From Tenacibaculum jejuense (GTDB taxonomy: Bacteria; Bacteroidota; Bacteroidia; Flavobacteriales; Flavobacteriaceae): 64,000 nucleotides of DNA. The first letter of the stretch is position 1. Every line of letters begins with the position of its first letter. Of this stretch, positions 26,732 through 33,755 are shown piece by piece. Where the stretch lies: positions 4,492,001 through 4,556,000 of the forward strand of contig NZ_LT899436.1 in the NCBI RefSeq assembly GCF_900198195.1, read 5' to 3'. Both the position numbers and the translations under genes were made by a program. The notes beneath the pieces are model-generated. The model saw only the letters and a list, made by a program, of their open reading frames with translations, did not search any database and was not told the DNA's origin.

Positions 26732-27211
26732 ATGAAAGGAAAAGAAGCTATCATAAACTTTATTGTTATTGTTGCATTACTTGGCTACATTGTAAGTTCT
26801 GTTCTACTTTTTATAGAAGCTTTTGAAGTAAAAGAAAACAACGAACTTAAAGCAAATCCTGCACTTATGTACATTGCTAGTGCTTTAACAGGACTCGTAG
26901 GTGGTATTGTTGCTGCAGCTTTTGGAGTTAAAAGTAATGACGATACAGAAAATGAAAACCTAGAAAACAAACCTAAATCTTCAGGTAACACTAAAATGAA
27001 AAGAATGGGTGAATTTGCCATGACTGCTAGCGATGAAAAACTAAAAGAAAAACTAGGTAATCTTTACGCTTGGGCATATATTTTAATTGGTTTAGCTTCT
27101 ATTGTTGTATGGGCTATATTAAATACAGATGCAACTCAAAGTATAACAAATGCAGCTACTACATTTGTTGGAATGATGTTAGCCATAGTTGGCGCTTTCT
27201 TTAAAGAATAA
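26732..27211 (+). CDS. Hypothetical four-helix membrane protein
   Basis: A 159-residue protein with four hydrophobic segments (about residues 6-28, 45-65, 113-132 and 138-156). The loop between helices 2 and 3 is hydrophilic and charged (SNDDTENENLENK to DEKLKEKLG). The promoter above is well formed. No family is recognised. It lies between the MarC unit and the LytTR signalling operon but is separate from both. Confidence 0.65.
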   Translation: MKGKEAIINFIVIVALLGYIVSSVLLFIEAFEVKENNELKANPALMYIASALTGLVGGIVAAAFGVKSNDDTENENLENKPKSSGNTKMKRMGEFAMTASDEKLKEKLGNLYAWAYILIGLASIVVWAILNTDATQSITNAATTFVGMMLAIVGAFFKE

Positions 27212-27313
27212 TTTACCATATACTCTTTTTCTATGTTTGACTAGAAAATAATAGTGTTCATCGAAAAAAGTTTCAATTCTTTTTACTTTGAGGTTCTTTT
27301 GACTCAAATAATT

Positions 27314-27321
27314 TAAATTTG
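27314..27321 (+). promoter_or_regulatory. -7 element before the LytTR operon
   Basis: TAAATTTG, an exact TAnnTTTG, ends only 6 nt before the ATG at 27328, so a leaderless or near-leaderless mRNA would result. A TTTG 23 nt upstream is slightly out of register. Confidence 0.4.
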
Positions 27322-27327
27322 AGTATT

Positions 27328-27978
27328 ATGAAAACGAAACACATAATTTTAGTTTTAAGTTTAATAGTTTTTAATTCTTGTATTGTAAAATCTTTAAATC
27401 CTTTTTACACAAAAGACACTGTAAAACATATTGAAAGTTTAATTGGAGAATGGAAAGATAATAGTAATAATAGTTGGACTATTATTTCTACAAAAGCAGA
27501 ATTCTCTAAGCCTGAAAACAATAAGGGGGAAATTTCTAAGGAAGAAAAAATACTAAGAGAACAGTTTAAAAACTCTTACTTTGTTGAATACAAGAAAAAG
27601 AAAGAAACTTCTACTTTTATTGCAACACCTTTTAAAATTGGAAATCAATATTTTTTAGACTTTATTCCTTTTAATTCTGAAAATATTGATTTGAGTTCTT
27701 TAATGAAGTATCATATTATTTATACGCATTCACTTGTAAAACTTGATATGTTAAATGATGGAACTGTTAGTATAAAATGGTTTGATGAAAAAAGATTAGA
27801 AAAATTATTCACAGAAAAGAAGATAAAAATCAAACACAAAAAAGTTGGTGCAATGAAAGATGATATTTTATTAACTGCAACTTCTGAAGGATTACAACAG
27901 TTTTTAAAGAAATATATGGTTTCTGAATCTGCTGAAAAATGGCAAACGGAAACAAAATTTACTTTAACAAAGAGTTAA
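27328..27978 (+). CDS. Lipoprotein of the LytTR signalling operon
   Basis: A 216-residue lipoprotein (MKTKHIILVLSLIVFNSC, Cys18). A TTG at 27319 would extend it by 3 residues, but the ATG fits the signal peptide. The mature part starts KSLNPFYTKDTVKHIESLIGEWKDNSNNSWTI, resembling lipocalin-like stress proteins. Its stop overlaps the kinase start as TAATG, so it is translated with the two-component pair and may modulate the kinase from outside. No domain is securely named. Confidence 0.75.
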   Translation: MKTKHIILVLSLIVFNSCIVKSLNPFYTKDTVKHIESLIGEWKDNSNNSWTIISTKAEFSKPENNKGEISKEEKILREQFKNSYFVEYKKKKETSTFIATPFKIGNQYFLDFIPFNSENIDLSSLMKYHIIYTHSLVKLDMLNDGTVSIKWFDEKRLEKLFTEKKIKIKHKKVGAMKDDILLTATSEGLQQFLKKYMVSESAEKWQTETKFTLTKS

Positions 27979-28994
27979 TGAAGTTGAACAAAAAATATAA
28001 TATTTGGAACAGGCACAATATAACTACATTCAATGTTATATTGTGGCTGTTCTTTTTTGTCATTTTACTATTTATCTTTTCTGATTATCCTATTCAAAAG
28101 ATTGATATCATTTACACTATAAGCTATCTAATCACATTAGTTCCTCCAGTTATTTTAGGATTGTATTATTTTATTCCAAAACTTTTAAAAAAGGAAAAAA
28201 ATGTACTCTTCGTAATTTGTGTACTAGTAACTACGCTATTCTTTTCCTTCTTAAATATTTCATTCCACAATATTTTAATTGATTTCTTGTTTCCAGATTA
28301 CTTCTTTATTTCTTACTTAAAAAACTCAGAAACAGTATTATTGTTTATAACTGCTGTTTTCTTAGCCATTTTTGTTAAGCTTGCAGAGGATTGGATTTAC
28401 TTCAATCAAAAAGAAAAAGCTGCCTTACAATTAGAACTTTCTGTTTTAAAAAATCAAATTAATCCTCATTTTTTATTTAATGCTTTAAATGTTTTGTATT
28501 CTTTATCCATCAGTAAAAAAGAGGAAACAACGCAAGCTATCTTACAATTGTCCAACATCTTAAGATATGGTATTTATGAAACAGAAAATGAAAAGATTCC
28601 TTTAAGTAAAGAAATTGAACTTATTAAAAATTACATTGATTTTGAAAAAAACAGAAGTGTACTTAATGCTAAAATTAATTTTGAACACGCCATAGAAAAA
28701 GATCAAAAAATTCCTCCAATGCTTTTATTACCTTTAATTGAAAATGCTTTTAAACATGGAATTAAAAGTGGTATAAAAAATCCTTTTGTAATTATTAATT
28801 TGGTAGAAAAAAATAATCGCCTATCATTCCATATATCTAATAATTTTCTAGAAAAAAATCATACAGATAAATATTCAGGAATAGGAATACAAAATGTTAA
28901 ACAACAATTAGAAATTTTATTTCCTAATCAATATACACTAGAAATTATTCAAAAAGATACAGATTATACCGTAATATTAAAAATTGAGTTATGA
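27978..28994 (+). CDS. LytS/YehU-type sensor histidine kinase
   Basis: A 338-residue membrane kinase. Four membrane helices (~residues 13-140) form the sensor without a visible extracellular domain. The kinase core has QLELSVLKNQINPHFLFNALN with the phospho-acceptor His (NPHFLFN), and the ATP-binding N-box LLPLIENAFKHGI and GIGIQNVKQQLEILF. I take the ATG at 27978 as start (TAATG overlap); an ATG at 27939 would add 13 residues inside the lipoprotein gene. It probably phosphorylates the adjacent LytTR regulator. Confidence 0.92.
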   Translation: MKLNKKYNIWNRHNITTFNVILWLFFFVILLFIFSDYPIQKIDIIYTISYLITLVPPVILGLYYFIPKLLKKEKNVLFVICVLVTTLFFSFLNISFHNILIDFLFPDYFFISYLKNSETVLLFITAVFLAIFVKLAEDWIYFNQKEKAALQLELSVLKNQINPHFLFNALNVLYSLSISKKEETTQAILQLSNILRYGIYETENEKIPLSKEIELIKNYIDFEKNRSVLNAKINFEHAIEKDQKIPPMLLLPLIENAFKHGIKSGIKNPFVIINLVEKNNRLSFHISNNFLEKNHTDKYSGIGIQNVKQQLEILFPNQYTLEIIQKDTDYTVILKIEL

Positions 28995-29674
28995 TGAAAA
29001 AAATAAACTGTATCATTATCGATGATGAACCTTCTTCTCAACAAGTGTTACAACAGTTTGTAAATGAAATTGATTTTCTGGCTTTAAAAGCTACATGTAA
29101 TCATGCATTAGAAGCTAAAGAAATAATGAAAAATGAAAAGATTGATCTATTATTTTTAGATATCAATATGCCTATTATTTCTGGTTTAGATTTTTATAAA
29201 TCTCTAACTAATCCTCCGTTGGTAATTTTTACAACTGCATATGCAGAATATGCCATAGAAGGCTTTGATGTAAATGCTACCGATTATTTATTAAAACCTT
29301 TCTCATTTGAAAGATTCTTTAAAGCCGTAACTAAAGTAAAAGATATTTTAAAAAAAGACGATCATCAACTTGTTGTTAAAGCAGATAAACGACTTCATCT
29401 TATTAATTTTGATGAAATATTATTTATTCAATCATTAGGTGACTATGTAAAAGTACATACTGAAAATAACTCTTTAACTACATATAGTAAATTAAGTGCA
29501 ATGCTTGAAAAGCTTCCATCTAAAGATTTTATTCAAGTTCACAAATCTTATATAATTAATACTAAAAAAATCAATTTTATTGAAGGGAATCATTTGTCAG
29601 TATCTGAACATAAAATCCCTATCGGACAAAAACATAAACCAAACTTAATCAGCATTTTAAACAATTATTCTTGA
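28991..29674 (+). CDS. LytTR-family response regulator
   Basis: A 227-residue regulator. The receiver domain (1-120) has the acidic pair (IIDDEP), the phospho-Asp57 (LFLDINMP) and Lys in YLLKPF. The LytTR DNA-binding domain (~130-227) reads VVKADKRLHLINFDEILFIQSLGDYVKVHT. It overlaps the kinase gene by 4 nt (ATGA). LytTR proteins bind pairs of direct repeats about two turns apart, and such pairs are seen before the first two peptide genes just downstream, which are its likely targets. Confidence 0.94.
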   Translation: MMKKINCIIIDDEPSSQQVLQQFVNEIDFLALKATCNHALEAKEIMKNEKIDLLFLDINMPIISGLDFYKSLTNPPLVIFTTAYAEYAIEGFDVNATDYLLKPFSFERFFKAVTKVKDILKKDDHQLVVKADKRLHLINFDEILFIQSLGDYVKVHTENNSLTTYSKLSAMLEKLPSKDFIQVHKSYIINTKKINFIEGNHLSVSEHKIPIGQKHKPNLISILNNYS

Positions 29675-29687
29675 TTTTTTTACCTAA

Positions 29688-29754
29688 TTACGGAAAATCA
29701 CATTTTTTTCTGCGGATATCCCTTTTAAAAAATTAAATTCCCGTGATATATTTG
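29688..29754 (+). promoter_or_regulatory. Peptide gene 1 promoter with two CGG boxes
   Basis: Boxes TTACGGAAAAT (29688-29698) and TGCGGATATC (29711-29720) have their CGG cores 22 bp apart. The second box abuts a weak -33 (TTTT, 29723-29726), which is 20 nt before TATATTTG (29747-29754). This layout fits an activated promoter bound by a LytTR dimer. The same arrangement recurs before peptide gene 2. Confidence 0.7.
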
Positions 29755-29806
29755 TAATGTAATTATTTGTTACACAAAATTTTAGGGATTATAAAAAATT
29801 AAAAAT
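29755..29806 (+). promoter_or_regulatory. Conserved 5' leader of peptide gene 1
   Basis: The leader has a small hairpin (TGTAA/TTACA) and the block TTTAGGGATTAT, both matched in the leader of peptide gene 2, where the hairpin differs in sequence but keeps pairing. Confidence 0.5.
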
Positions 29807-29908
29807 ATGGGAAAATTATTACTTTTAACGATTAACAAAATAACAAAAACATTTATAGCTAATTTAGTTGAATGTGCTAAAGGAGCAAGCTACGCATTAC
29901 AAAATTAG
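29807..29908 (+). CDS. Amphipathic peptide 1 (33 residues)
   Basis: A 33-residue ORF starting MGKLLLLTINK and ending AKGASYALQN. It contains four Lys and one Glu (net about +3) and one Cys (residue 23). It aligns without gaps to peptide 2, with 14 of 33 identical, eight of these being the continuous KGASYALQ (residues 25-32). It has its own activated promoter and terminator. No signal peptide, double-Gly leader or known RiPP family is recognised. Candidate secreted signal, bacteriocin or PSM-like peptide. Confidence 0.7.
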   Translation: MGKLLLLTINKITKTFIANLVECAKGASYALQN

Positions 29909-29946
29909 AATATAGTACCCCCCGAATCTATAAACTATATAAATGG

Positions 29947-29971
29947 CCACCTAAAACTAGGTGGTTTTTTT
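29947..29971 (+). terminator. Terminator of peptide gene 1
   Basis: CCACCTA/TAGGTGG with an AAAC loop, followed by seven T residues. Confidence 0.9.
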
Positions 29972-30004
29972 GTGCTTTCTATTTAGGAAAAAACCTTAAA
30001 AACT

Positions 30005-30072
30005 TTACGGAAAATTGCATACTATCTTGCGGTTATCCCCTTGATTAAACCTTACAGAGCCTAGTATATTTG
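30005..30072 (+). promoter_or_regulatory. Peptide gene 2 promoter with two CGG boxes
   Basis: TTACGGAAAAT (30005-30015) and TGCGGTTATC (30028-30037) have CGG cores 22 bp apart, as at gene 1. TTGA (30041-30044) is 20 nt before TATATTTG (30065-30072). The near-copy of the gene 1 promoter points to the same regulator, probably the LytTR protein encoded upstream. Confidence 0.7.
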
Positions 30073-30124
30073 TAGTGTTATTCTTTAATAACAAGTTTAG
30101 GGATTATTTTTAAAAATTAAAATC
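30073..30124 (+). promoter_or_regulatory. Conserved 5' leader of peptide gene 2
   Basis: A 6-bp hairpin (GTTATT/AATAAC) and TTTAGGGATTAT correspond to elements in the gene 1 leader. Confidence 0.5.
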
Positions 30125-30226
30125 ATGGGGAAAGTTTTTTTCATAAAAACTAGAAGAATTTTAAGGCGTTGTTTATTAGCTTTAAAAGAGTGGGGTAAAG
30201 GAGCAAGTTATGCATTACAACACTAA
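30125..30226 (+). CDS. Cationic amphipathic peptide 2 (33 residues)
   Basis: A 33-residue ORF starting MGKVFFIKTRRILRR and ending WGKGASYALQH. It is strongly basic (eight Lys/Arg against one Glu, net about +7) with hydrophobic residues in a helix-like spacing, as in membrane-active peptides. It shares 14 of 33 residues with peptide 1. Own promoter and terminator, as for peptide 1. Function inferred only from composition and context. Confidence 0.72.
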   Translation: MGKVFFIKTRRILRRCLLALKEWGKGASYALQH

Positions 30227-30242
30227 AAACCGAACTTAATGT

Positions 30243-30273
30243 AAAAGCTATCGACTAAAATTCGATAGCTTTT
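30243..30273 (+). terminator. Terminator of peptide gene 2
   Basis: AAAAGCTATCGA/TCGATAGCTTTT, 12 bp around a 7-nt loop. A further T-rich stretch follows. Confidence 0.85.
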
Positions 30274-30313
30274 CAAACTTTTTTTAAAAAAACGTAGGGT
30301 GTTCAGAATTTGG

Positions 30314-30337
30314 ATTGTATTAATACCAAATAACGAA
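30314..30337. repeat. Inverted repeat before peptide gene 3
   Basis: TTTGG (30319-30323 area) and CCAAAT arms lie within GAATTTGGATTGTATTAATACCAAAT, at about 20-40 nt before the peptide 3 start. It may be an operator; the CGG boxes of genes 1 and 2 are absent here. Confidence 0.35.
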
Positions 30338-30354
30338 CATTAAACGGGAACAAA

Positions 30355-30462
30355 ATGAAACAATTTGAAGGGTTATTAGAACGATTAACTATTATTTTAA
30401 ACGGGATAACTAAAATGCTTAGCAAACTGGGAGAAGGGGCCGGTTATGCAATTCAACATTAG
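30355..30462 (+). CDS. Amphipathic peptide 3 (35 residues)
   Basis: A 35-residue ORF starting MKQFEGLLERL and ending LGEGAGYAIQH. The C-terminus matches the other two peptides (G.GA.YA.QH), and an internal ITK matches peptide 1. It is almost neutral (net about +1), so it could partner a cationic peptide in a two-component set. Its upstream DNA lacks the CGG boxes, so it is controlled differently or is read through from peptide 2. Confidence 0.68.
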   Translation: MKQFEGLLERLTIILNGITKMLSKLGEGAGYAIQH

Positions 30463-30474
30463 TTAGACACAAAG

Positions 30475-30507
30475 AAAGCTACCGCGGGGATTCGGTAGCT
30501 TTTTTTA
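30475..30507 (+). terminator. Terminator of peptide gene 3
   Basis: AAAGCTACCG/CGGTAGCTTT around an 8-nt loop, then T7. It abuts the end of the convergent acyl-CoA dehydrogenase gene. Confidence 0.88.
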
Positions 30508-31683
30508 TTTAAAAGCATTTAAGCCTGTAATATCTAGTCCAGTAATTAATAAATGAACATCATGTGTTCCTTCATATGTAATTACACTTTCTAAATTCAT
30601 TGCATGTCTCATGATAGAATATTCACCAGAAATTCCCATTGCTCCTAAAACTTGCCTAGCTTCTCTGGCTATATTAATTGCCATTTCTACGTTATTACGT
30701 TTAGCCATAGATATTTGTGCTGAAGTAGCTTTACCTTCATTTTTTAAAACACCTAATCGCCAAGCCATTAATTGTGCTTTTGTAATTTCTGTAATCATTT
30801 CAGCTAACTTTTTTTGTTGTAACTGAAATTGTCCAATTGGTTTTCCAAACTGAGTTCTTTCTTTTGAGTATCTTAAAGCTGTATCATAACAATCCATAGC
30901 AGCACCAATTGCTCCCCAAGCTATACCATAACGCGCATGATCTAAACATTTTAACGGAGCTCCTAACCCAGATTTATTGGGTAATATATTTTCTTTAGGC
31001 ACTTTTACATTATTAAAAATAAGTTCTCCTGTAATCGATGCTCTCAACGACCATTTATTTTTAGTTTCTGGAGTTGTAAAACCTTCCATACCGCGTTCTA
31101 CAATTAAACCATGAATCCTACCTTCTTCATTTTTTGCCCAAACAACAGCAACATCACAAATAGGAGAATTAGAAATCCACATTTTTGCTCCATTTAGCAA
31201 ATAATGATCGCCCATATCTTTAAACTTCGTTTCCATTCCTCCTGGATTCGAACCATGATTTGGTTCTGTTAAACCAAAACTTCCAATCCATTCTCCAGAT
31301 GCTAATTTTGGCAAGTATTTTTTTCGTTGTGGTTCTGAACCATAATTATAAATTGGTCCCATTACTAAAGAGGTTTGAACTGACGCTGTAGAACGAATAC
31401 CGCTATCACCTCTTTCCAGCTCTTGCATAATTAAACCATAAGATATTTGATCTAATCCTGCTCCTCCATATTCAGAAGGAATATATGAACCAAAAGCACC
31501 TACTTCTGCTAATCCACTTATTAATTGTTTTGGAAATTCTGATTTTTGAGCGTATTCTTCGATTATTGGTGATAGTTCCTTTTTTACCCAACTACGGGAA
31601 GTATTTCTAACTAGCTTATGTTCATCAGATAACAACTCATCAATAAGGTAATAATCTGGAGCTTGAAAAAGATCGGGTTTCAT
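30505..31683 (-). CDS. gcdH: Glutaryl-CoA dehydrogenase-type acyl-CoA dehydrogenase
   Basis: A 392-residue FAD enzyme that oxidises and decarboxylates glutaryl-CoA to crotonyl-CoA in lysine and tryptophan breakdown. Segments closely follow human GCDH: ASVQTSLVMGPIY, GLTEPNHGSNPGGMET, WISNSP, SLRAS, ARYGIAWG and the catalytic Glu (about 371) in ITYEGTHDVH. The family is distinct from medium-chain dehydrogenases by the RNN and THDVH blocks. Substrate is inferred from this similarity. No other pathway genes are adjacent. Confidence 0.9.
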   Translation of the reverse strand: MKPDLFQAPDYYLIDELLSDEHKLVRNTSRSWVKKELSPIIEEYAQKSEFPKQLISGLAEVGAFGSYIPSEYGGAGLDQISYGLIMQELERGDSGIRSTASVQTSLVMGPIYNYGSEPQRKKYLPKLASGEWIGSFGLTEPNHGSNPGGMETKFKDMGDHYLLNGAKMWISNSPICDVAVVWAKNEEGRIHGLIVERGMEGFTTPETKNKWSLRASITGELIFNNVKVPKENILPNKSGLGAPLKCLDHARYGIAWGAIGAAMDCYDTALRYSKERTQFGKPIGQFQLQQKKLAEMITEITKAQLMAWRLGVLKNEGKATSAQISMAKRNNVEMAINIAREARQVLGAMGISGEYSIMRHAMNLESVITYEGTHDVHLLITGLDITGLNAFK

Positions 31684-31739
31684 ATTTGTTTGCTTTATTC
31701 AAAAATAGCTAAAAAAACAGATATTCATCTTTCTTTCCT

Positions 31740-31747
31740 TATGTTTG
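31740..31747 (+). promoter_or_regulatory. -7 element before rnpA
   Basis: TATGTTTG, an exact TAnnTTTG, 5 nt before the rnpA ATG at 31753. No clear -33 box. If used, the mRNA would be nearly leaderless. Confidence 0.35.
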
Positions 31748-31752
31748 CCCTA

Positions 31753-32136
31753 ATGAAATTTACTTTAGGAAAACAAGAACGATTAAAAAGTAGAAAGTTA
31801 ATTACTCAGTTATTTTCTGAAGGGAAATCTGTAAAAGTTTTTCCTTTACGAATGGTGTATTTACAAACAGATCATTTCTCAAATTTTCCTGTTCAATGTG
31901 CAGTTTCTGTACCAAAAAGAAACTTTAAAAAAGCTGTAGATAGAAATAGAATTAAACGTTTATTAAGAGAAAGTTATCGTTTACAAAAAAATATAGTGTA
32001 TTCGGAAGTAGATAAACCTTATGTGTTCATGATTTCTTATCTTGCAAAAGAAGAGTGGCAATTTGCCAACTTAAAAAACTCAATGGAAAAACTTTTAGTG
32101 AAGTTTACCGAAAAAATTTCTGAAGATGAGAAATAA
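31753..32136 (+). CDS. rnpA: Ribonuclease P protein component
   Basis: A 127-residue basic protein that binds RNase P RNA and helps it cut tRNA 5' leaders. The RNR motif is visible (SVPKRNFKKAVDRNRIKRLLRESYR). I start at the ATG at 31753 (MKFTLGKQERL), where the family alignment begins, and not at an in-frame start at 31663 that adds 30 residues unlike the family. It overlaps the S41 protease by 11 nt; rpmH is not next to it, as is usual in Flavobacteriaceae. Confidence 0.94.
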   Translation: MKFTLGKQERLKSRKLITQLFSEGKSVKVFPLRMVYLQTDHFSNFPVQCAVSVPKRNFKKAVDRNRIKRLLRESYRLQKNIVYSEVDKPYVFMISYLAKEEWQFANLKNSMEKLLVKFTEKISEDEK

Positions 32137-33748
32137 AAAAAAATTAATTCTAATTACTAGTAGTGTAGTTCTTATTTTTTTCTCTTTTCAATCTCGTTTT
32201 TTTGAGATTGCTAAACAAATAGAAATCTATAACAATTTATATAAGACACTAAATATTGATTATATCAACGAGATTAATCCTGGAGAAATTACAACGAAAT
32301 CGATAAATAATACGTTAGAAAATTTAGATCCTTACACTCGTTTTTATAATGAACAACAGGTAGAAGATGCGAAAATTAGACGAGAAGGTGAATATGGAGG
32401 TATTGGTATTTCTTCTTGGTATTCTAAACAAGGAATTACTATACGTAAAGTAAAGCAAGGATTTCCTGCAGATAAGATTGGCTTAAAAGCAGGTGACATA
32501 ATTATTGATGTAAATAATCAAAAATTAGAAGGCTTAGATAATGAAAATTTATCTCAGGTTTTAAAAGGAATTCCTGGAACTGAAGTATCCTTAATTATTA
32601 AAAGAGGAAATAAAACTTTAAATTTTGACTTAAAATTAGATAAAATTATTGATAATCCTGTTCCTTTTTTCGAAATGATTAATGAAGATACTGGATATGT
32701 TATACTAACTCAATTCACTGTTCGAAAATCTACTGATGGTGTTCGAAATGCCATTAATGTTTTGAAAGAAAAGGGAATGAAAAAACTAGTCTTTGATTTA
32801 AGAAGTAATCCTGGTGGTTCTTTGTTTGATGCAGTAAATATTACTAATTTATTTATTCCTAAGGGAAAAAAAGTTGTTGATACAAAAGGGAAAACTAGAA
32901 AAAATTCAAGAAGTTATACGACCAATCAAGACGCATTAGATGAAACACTTCCGGTTGTTGTATTGATTAATGATCGATCTGCTTCTGCATCAGAAATTGT
33001 ATCTGGAGCACTTCAAGATTATGATCGTGCTGTAGTTTTAGGTGAGCGATCTTTTGGTAAAGGATTAGTACAACGTTATTTTGATTTACCGTATGGTACG
33101 CAAATGAAAGCTACTATCTCAAAATACTACACTCCAAGTGGTAGATGTATTCAAGAATTAGATTACGCAAATCGTGATTGGAAAACAGGAAAAGTGCCTA
33201 AATTTTCTGATGGTCAAGTAAACGCTTTTAAAACTGAAAATGGTCGAGTTGTTTATGACGGTGGTGGAGTAACTCCTGATATTAAAATTGATATCTCTAA
33301 AAAAACAGAAGAAACCGAAAAACTTTTAAGTTCGAGAGCGATTTTTAATTTTGCAACAGACTATGTGAGACAAAATAAAAAGTCAGATATCAATGCTTTC
33401 TCTTTTAATGATTTTGAAAGTTTTAAAACTTATTTAAAAGTTAAAGACACAGCTTTTGTTACTGAACAAGAAAAACTTTTTAAAGATGCTTACAAGAAAC
33501 TAAAAAATAAAGATAATGTTGCATCAGATTATAATCAATTAATCGCTAAGATTAAAACCTATAAAGTTCAACAAATCAACAAAAACAAAGATATTTTGTT
33601 AGAAAAAATTCAAGATGAAATTCTGCAACAATATTTTTATAATAAAGGAGTTTATCAATACCATTTGAAAAACGATCCTACAATAAAACAAGCTGTTGAT
33701 TTATTAAATAATACATCAAAATACAATAAAATACTAGGAAATAGCTAG
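32126..33748 (+). CDS. S41 C-terminal processing protease
   Basis: A 540-residue protease anchored by an N-terminal helix (residues 6-22) and facing the periplasm. A PDZ domain spans about residues 80-165 (GEYGGIGISS, GLKAGDIIIDVN) and the peptidase domain follows. The catalytic Ser is in NDRSASASEIV and the Lys in GERSFGKGLVQ, the Ser-Lys dyad of CtpA/Tsp. It trims or degrades proteins at their C-termini. Overlaps rnpA by 11 nt. Confidence 0.93.
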   Translation: MRNKKKLILITSSVVLIFFSFQSRFFEIAKQIEIYNNLYKTLNIDYINEINPGEITTKSINNTLENLDPYTRFYNEQQVEDAKIRREGEYGGIGISSWYSKQGITIRKVKQGFPADKIGLKAGDIIIDVNNQKLEGLDNENLSQVLKGIPGTEVSLIIKRGNKTLNFDLKLDKIIDNPVPFFEMINEDTGYVILTQFTVRKSTDGVRNAINVLKEKGMKKLVFDLRSNPGGSLFDAVNITNLFIPKGKKVVDTKGKTRKNSRSYTTNQDALDETLPVVVLINDRSASASEIVSGALQDYDRAVVLGERSFGKGLVQRYFDLPYGTQMKATISKYYTPSGRCIQELDYANRDWKTGKVPKFSDGQVNAFKTENGRVVYDGGGVTPDIKIDISKKTEETEKLLSSRAIFNFATDYVRQNKKSDINAFSFNDFESFKTYLKVKDTAFVTEQEKLFKDAYKKLKNKDNVASDYNQLIAKIKTYKVQQINKNKDILLEKIQDEILQQYFYNKGVYQYHLKNDPTIKQAVDLLNNTSKYNKILGNS

Positions 33749-33755
33749 AAATTAC

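Noticed and set aside
29947..30507. The three terminator hairpins as a CRISPR-like repeat array
   Set aside because: Their sequences and spacing differ, each follows a small gene, and T-runs mark them as terminators.
31663..31752. N-terminal extension of RnpA by 30 residues
   Set aside because: The extension is unlike RnpA and overlaps the divergent dehydrogenase start.
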